DNA from: UBA8389 sp964472175
Lineage (GTDB): Bacteria; Bacteroidota; Bacteroidia; Bacteroidales; UBA1402
Assembly (NCBI GenBank): GCA_964472175.1
Contig: CAYYJF010000008.1
Location: forward strand, 1-52,241
Reading direction: 5' to 3'
DNA: 52,241 bases
Every line of letters starts with the position of its first letter. Position 1 is the first letter of the stretch. Shown one piece after another: positions 49,237 through 52,241 of the stretch. The translations under genes and the position numbers were made by a program. Below the pieces are notes generated by a model. It searched no databases and was not told the origin of the DNA. It saw only the letters and a program-made list of their open reading frames with translations.

Positions 49237-49247
49237 GATATCAATAT

Positions 49248-51251
49248 TTATGGTTCAATTTTTTGTAATACTTGACATGTTCTCGAAGGCAAATACAGTT
49301 TCAGCCAACTGAGCGCGTTTTTATGCTCCGCTCCCGGAAGGGTGGCGTGTTCCATACCTTCAACCAAATTTCCGTATCCGCCATATTTCAGGGAATCGGA
49401 ATGCAGAATCAATTTATAAGTGCCGGCTTCAGTGAGCATGCCGTAGTCGGTAAACGATTTGGTGGGATTCAGATTGACAACAAACATCAAATCACCACGT
49501 TGGAAAGCCAAAATCTGGTCACCGTGGTTGTTGCAACGTTCCATCATAGTCGATTGAAACGCTTTTTTGTTGTTCGTAATGAGGTGCATCAAATCCCGAT
49601 CAAACAATCCAAGCGCTTCATATTTCAATTCGGGATTTTCGGCCAGACTCCATTGCCTTCTGGCATATTTGTGTGACCATCCATTACCGGCTCTTGGAAA
49701 ATCGACCCATTCCGGATGACCAAATTCGTTGCCCATAAAGTTCAGATAACCTCCATTCATGGTGCTTGCCGTCAACAAGCGAATGATTTTGTGCAGCGCC
49801 ATGCCACGGTCAACATTCATATTCCGATCGCCTTTACTCATGTGCCAATACATATCGGCATCAATCAGGCGAAACAAAATGGTTTTGTCACCAACCAGCG
49901 CCTGATCGTGGCTTTCTGCATAGCTGATGGTTTTTTCATCCTTGCGTCTGTTGGTCAATTCCCACCAAATGGCACGGGTATCCCAACGTTCATCCGAACA
50001 TTCTTTGATGAGTTTGATCCAAAAATCCGGAACACCCATGGCAAGCCTGTAATCAAAGCCCATGCCGCCGTTTTTGAATGGCACCGCCAAGCCTGGCATA
50101 CCGCTCACATCTTCAGCGATGGTGACGGCTTTGGGTTTGATTTCATGTATCAATTTATTGGCCAAAGTTAAGTAGCAAATGGCGTCACCATTGGCATTCG
50201 GACTATAATAATCATCGTAACTCCCAAAAGCATCGCCCAATCCGTGACTTCTGTAAAGCATGGACGTGACCCCGTCAAAACGAAAGCCATCCAAATCAAA
50301 TTCCTGAATCCAGTACTGACAATTGGACAGCAAAAAATGCAGGACTTCGTTTTTAGCATAGTTGAAGCACAAAGAATCCCAGGCAGGATGTTCGCTTTCA
50401 AAAAACAAATCACGGCTTCCATCGAAAGCGCCCAAACCCTCCACCGTATTTTTTACTGCATGAGAATGAACCAAATCCATAATGACTTGCAACCCGTAGC
50501 CGTGGGCATCGTCAATCAAGTGCTTCAATTCTTCGGGCGTGCCAAACCTGGAGGATGGCGCAAAAAAACTGGACACATGATAGCCAAAGGATCCATAATA
50601 CGGATGCTCTTGTAAAGCCATGATTTGCAGTGCATTGTAACCAGATGTAGCGATTTTAGGCAACACCTGAGTTCTGAATTCTTCGTAGGTCCCAACCCGT
50701 TCTTCCTCAACCGCCATACCAATATGGCATTCATAAATCAATAGCGGTCCGGGTTTGGGTCGAAATTTGATATGCTTGAATGCGTAGGGTTGGGGTTGCC
50801 ATACCTGAGCACAAAACAATTTGGTCGTTTCATCCTGAACCACGCGGTTACACCAGGCAGGAATGCGCTCTCCCGAACCACCATACCATTCAACCAATAG
50901 TTTGTAAAAATCACCGTGTTGAATGCGGTTTTGAGGCAAACACAACTCCCAAACGCCATTGGCTAGTTTTAAAAATCGAAATTCATCCGATTTTTTCCAA
51001 TCATTTTCCTGACACAACAAATACAAGGCTGTCGCATTTGGAGCCCATTCCCTGAAATACCACAGGTTTTGAACCAAATGAAGGCCAAAATACAAATGTC
51101 CTGTTGCAAAGTCGGCCAAAGACCGTCCGTTTGTCAACTCCAATTCCTTCTGAGCGGCATAACGATAACGACCCTCAATGGCTGCCTCGTATGGCTTCAA
51201 CCAAGGATCGTCCTGTATGATTTTCAAAGAAGCTATTTGTCTGACCTTCAT
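49248..51251 (-). CDS. glgB: 1,4-alpha-glucan branching enzyme (GH13_8, eukaryote-like)
   Basis: Introduces alpha-1,6 branches into glycogen, in the cytoplasm. The 667-residue enzyme has an N-terminal CBM48 (about 55-150, with HLYFGLHLVQNLWYFREWAP), then a GH13 barrel: YECHIGMAVEEERVGTYEEF, VIMDLVHSHAVKN, the nucleophile Asp in DGFRFDGVTSML, the acid Glu in VTIAEDVSGMPGL and the third carboxylate in SYAESHDQALVGD. The form resembles the eukaryotic branching enzymes common in Bacteroidetes. There is no signal peptide. It lies 11 bases after the YhcH-like gene and 11 bases before the Lrp gene. Confidence 0.95.
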   Translation of the reverse strand: MKVRQIASLKIIQDDPWLKPYEAAIEGRYRYAAQKELELTNGRSLADFATGHLYFGLHLVQNLWYFREWAPNATALYLLCQENDWKKSDEFRFLKLANGVWELCLPQNRIQHGDFYKLLVEWYGGSGERIPAWCNRVVQDETTKLFCAQVWQPQPYAFKHIKFRPKPGPLLIYECHIGMAVEEERVGTYEEFRTQVLPKIATSGYNALQIMALQEHPYYGSFGYHVSSFFAPSSRFGTPEELKHLIDDAHGYGLQVIMDLVHSHAVKNTVEGLGAFDGSRDLFFESEHPAWDSLCFNYAKNEVLHFLLSNCQYWIQEFDLDGFRFDGVTSMLYRSHGLGDAFGSYDDYYSPNANGDAICYLTLANKLIHEIKPKAVTIAEDVSGMPGLAVPFKNGGMGFDYRLAMGVPDFWIKLIKECSDERWDTRAIWWELTNRRKDEKTISYAESHDQALVGDKTILFRLIDADMYWHMSKGDRNMNVDRGMALHKIIRLLTASTMNGGYLNFMGNEFGHPEWVDFPRAGNGWSHKYARRQWSLAENPELKYEALGLFDRDLMHLITNNKKAFQSTMMERCNNHGDQILAFQRGDLMFVVNLNPTKSFTDYGMLTEAGTYKLILHSDSLKYGGYGNLVEGMEHATLPGAEHKNALSWLKLYLPSRTCQVLQKIEP

Positions 51252-51262
51252 TTTATTTAAAA

Positions 51263-51709
51263 TTATACCAATACTTTCACAACTACTTTTTTGATGTTTC
51301 CATCACCGATACAGGGTGCATGTACATCATTTGGAAAGAATACCACAAACTCACCTTTGTTTACCGTAACATATGAAGTGGGTTTGTCGTTAAAAAAAAT
51401 GACATCTTTTTCGGTATTGTAGCCATCGTCTGAATCGGTACACCTGTTTAAGGGTGCCCAGCCCATGCGTTCGGTTCCTTCGACAACATATTGAATGTCA
51501 ATATATTTTCTATGTGCTTCCATTTTGGCCATTTCCGGAATCTTACCTTCTACTTCCATCAATGTTAAATACAATTTGTCATCTTCCAGGATATATTTCC
51601 CTGGTTCTAATGTGGAAAAATTGGTGGCTTTTAAAAACTCAAAAGCCTTGGCAAATAGGGTGTTAACTGGTAGAACTACACCCGAATTAGACAAAAAATC
51701 ATGAATCAT
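51263..51709 (-). CDS. YhcH/YjgK/YiaL-family cupin (DUF386)
   Basis: A 148-residue beta-jellyroll protein of the family that includes E. coli YhcH and the EbgC subunit of Ebg beta-galactosidase; some members act as sugar anomerases. It carries the metal-binding EAHRKYIDIQYVVEGTERMG and FFPNDVHAPCIGD segments, with conserved His and Glu/Asp. The product is probably cytoplasmic, as no signal peptide is seen. It is first in a compact operon with glgB and the Lrp gene, which suggests a link to glycogen or sugar handling; this is inference from position. Confidence 0.9.
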   Translation of the reverse strand: MIHDFLSNSGVVLPVNTLFAKAFEFLKATNFSTLEPGKYILEDDKLYLTLMEVEGKIPEMAKMEAHRKYIDIQYVVEGTERMGWAPLNRCTDSDDGYNTEKDVIFFNDKPTSYVTVNKGEFVVFFPNDVHAPCIGDGNIKKVVVKVLV

Positions 51710-51788
51710 AAACGTGAGAATGTTTTAAATTGTAAGTAAATGCTTGCAAAATGTCAATAAAAAACCCAATAATTGGTTTTGTCGCTTA

Positions 51789-51814
51789 CAAATATAAATT
51801 ATTCCTCGGAATAA
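51789..51814 (-). promoter_or_regulatory. Promoter of the yhcH-glgB-lrp operon with overlapping inverted repeat
   Basis: TATATTTG (51796-51789) on the - strand is a perfect -7 element 80 bases upstream of the first ATG. Directly next to it, TTATTCC-TC-GGAATAA (51799-51814) is a perfect 7-base-arm inverted repeat located in the spacer, where a bound protein would block the polymerase. No TTTG -33 element is seen. Confidence 0.5.
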
Positions 51815-51828
51815 AGCACGATTATATG

Positions 51829-51836
51829 TAGTTTTG
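51829..51836 (+). promoter_or_regulatory. Candidate -7 element of the antiporter gene
   Basis: TAGTTTTG matches TAnnTTTG exactly. It ends 2 bases before an ATG (51838), which makes that ATG unlikely as the start, and 34 bases before the ATG at 51871, the preferred start. Confidence 0.45.
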
Positions 51837-51870
51837 TATGCAACAAAAAACCTTGAATCAACCCGAACGT

Positions 51871-52241
51871 ATGCCGCATCTGCCTTCGTTGATATTTGAT
51901 TTGGCCCTTATACTCATTTCAGCAGGAGTCGTTACACTGTTGTTTAAAGCGATGAATCAACCCCTTGTGTTGGGATATATTGTTGCGGGTATATTGGCCG
52001 GTCCCTATGTCTCCATTGTTCCTGTTTCAGTGAAAGATACCGCCAACATTCAAATTTGGGCAGAAATAGGGGTGATATTTTTACTGTTTGCGTTGGGACT
52101 TGACTTTAGTTTCAAAAAACTGGTTTCTGTTGGAAAAACCGCCTTTATCACCGCATCCGTCATCGTTATTGGCATGATGAGTGTCGGTTTTATCACCGGC
52201 ATTTTGCTGGGTTGGGATACCCTGAACAGCTTGTTTTTGGG
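51871..52241 (+). CDS. CPA2-family monovalent cation:proton antiporter, cut by the right window edge
   Basis: N-terminal 123 residues of a KefB/RosB-like antiporter. The chain from the ATG at 51871 begins MPHLPSLIFDLALILISAGV, then QPLVLGYIVAGILAGPYVSI, a typical first pair of segments of the Na+/H+ exchanger family, and IWAEIGVIFLLFALGLDFSF, the characteristic GLxF core. Four hydrophobic segments are visible. An in-frame ATG at 51838 lies within the probable promoter and would add 11 residues. The remainder, including any TrkA-N regulatory domain, is outside the window. Confidence 0.92.
   Translation, partial: MPHLPSLIFDLALILISAGVVTLLFKAMNQPLVLGYIVAGILAGPYVSIVPVSVKDTANIQIWAEIGVIFLLFALGLDFSFKKLVSVGKTAFITASVIVIGMMSVGFITGILLGWDTLNSLFL

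Overview
The window looks like a chromosomal segment of a Bacteroidetes bacterium, probably order Bacteroidales. The evidence is the set of phylum-specific families (DUF4494, DUF3276/PUR, DUF5606, a double-length NusB, a Nudix-type AraR, PF14905-like outer-membrane barrels), a candidate type IX secretion sorting domain, the nusB-yajC-ybbR-coaE order, no convincing Shine-Dalgarno sequences, and repeated copies of the Bacteroidetes -7 promoter element TAnnTTTG just upstream of genes. A 100-N scaffold gap shows this is a draft assembly. I see no tRNA, rRNA, CRISPR array, insertion sequence, integrase or phage gene.

Layout. 1-5106: lepA (partial), a large TPR protein and a cytosolic aldose 1-epimerase. 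5211-11948: a seven-gene drug-efflux type operon on the + strand (TetR repressor, TolC-like channel, HlyD-like lipoprotein, two ABC ATPases, two ABC-2 permeases). It matches the E. coli CecR/YbhGFSR layout, with YbhF split into two genes. 12012-15034 (-): a large outer-membrane barrel interrupted by the gap, which is almost certainly an assembly artefact. 15451-28460: a pentose locus with lipoprotein mutarotase, Na+/sugar symporter, AraR, araD, araA, araB, then transketolase and rpiB. A secreted M6 peptidase on the other strand splits this set. 28463-31587 (-): a secreted unknown, YggS, DUF4494 and an alpha-oxoamine synthase homologue with altered PLP-site residues.

31695-45502 is mostly housekeeping: PAP2 phosphatase, engB, an SSS symporter, recR, a small membrane protein, a GNAT acetyltransferase, a family 2 glycosyltransferase, an S4 protein, pth, rplY, a PUR protein, nusB-yajC-ybbR-coaE, DUF5606, an acidic unknown, recA and a saccharopine/carboxynorspermidine dehydrogenase-like enzyme. 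45603-48763 is a thiamine unit: TPP riboswitch, TonB-dependent receptor, then thiamine pyrophosphokinase on its own promoter. 48760-51709 (-) is YhcH-like protein, glycogen branching enzyme and an Lrp/AsnC regulator. A CPA2 antiporter starts at the right edge.

How the genes work together. In the ara locus external arabinose would be mutarotated outside the cytoplasm, imported with Na+, converted by AraA, AraB and AraD to xylulose-5-phosphate, and passed to transketolase and RpiB, under AraR. The strongest points for a second look are the complementary degeneracy of the two ABC ATPases, the PLP-site substitutions at 30331-31587, the terminator U-tracts reused as -33 promoter elements (before rpiB and the thiamine kinase), the glycine-rich tail on the outer-membrane barrel, and the 95-bp tail-to-tail gene overlap at 36111-36205. 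I found no clearly new multi-gene system; most genes belong to known families.
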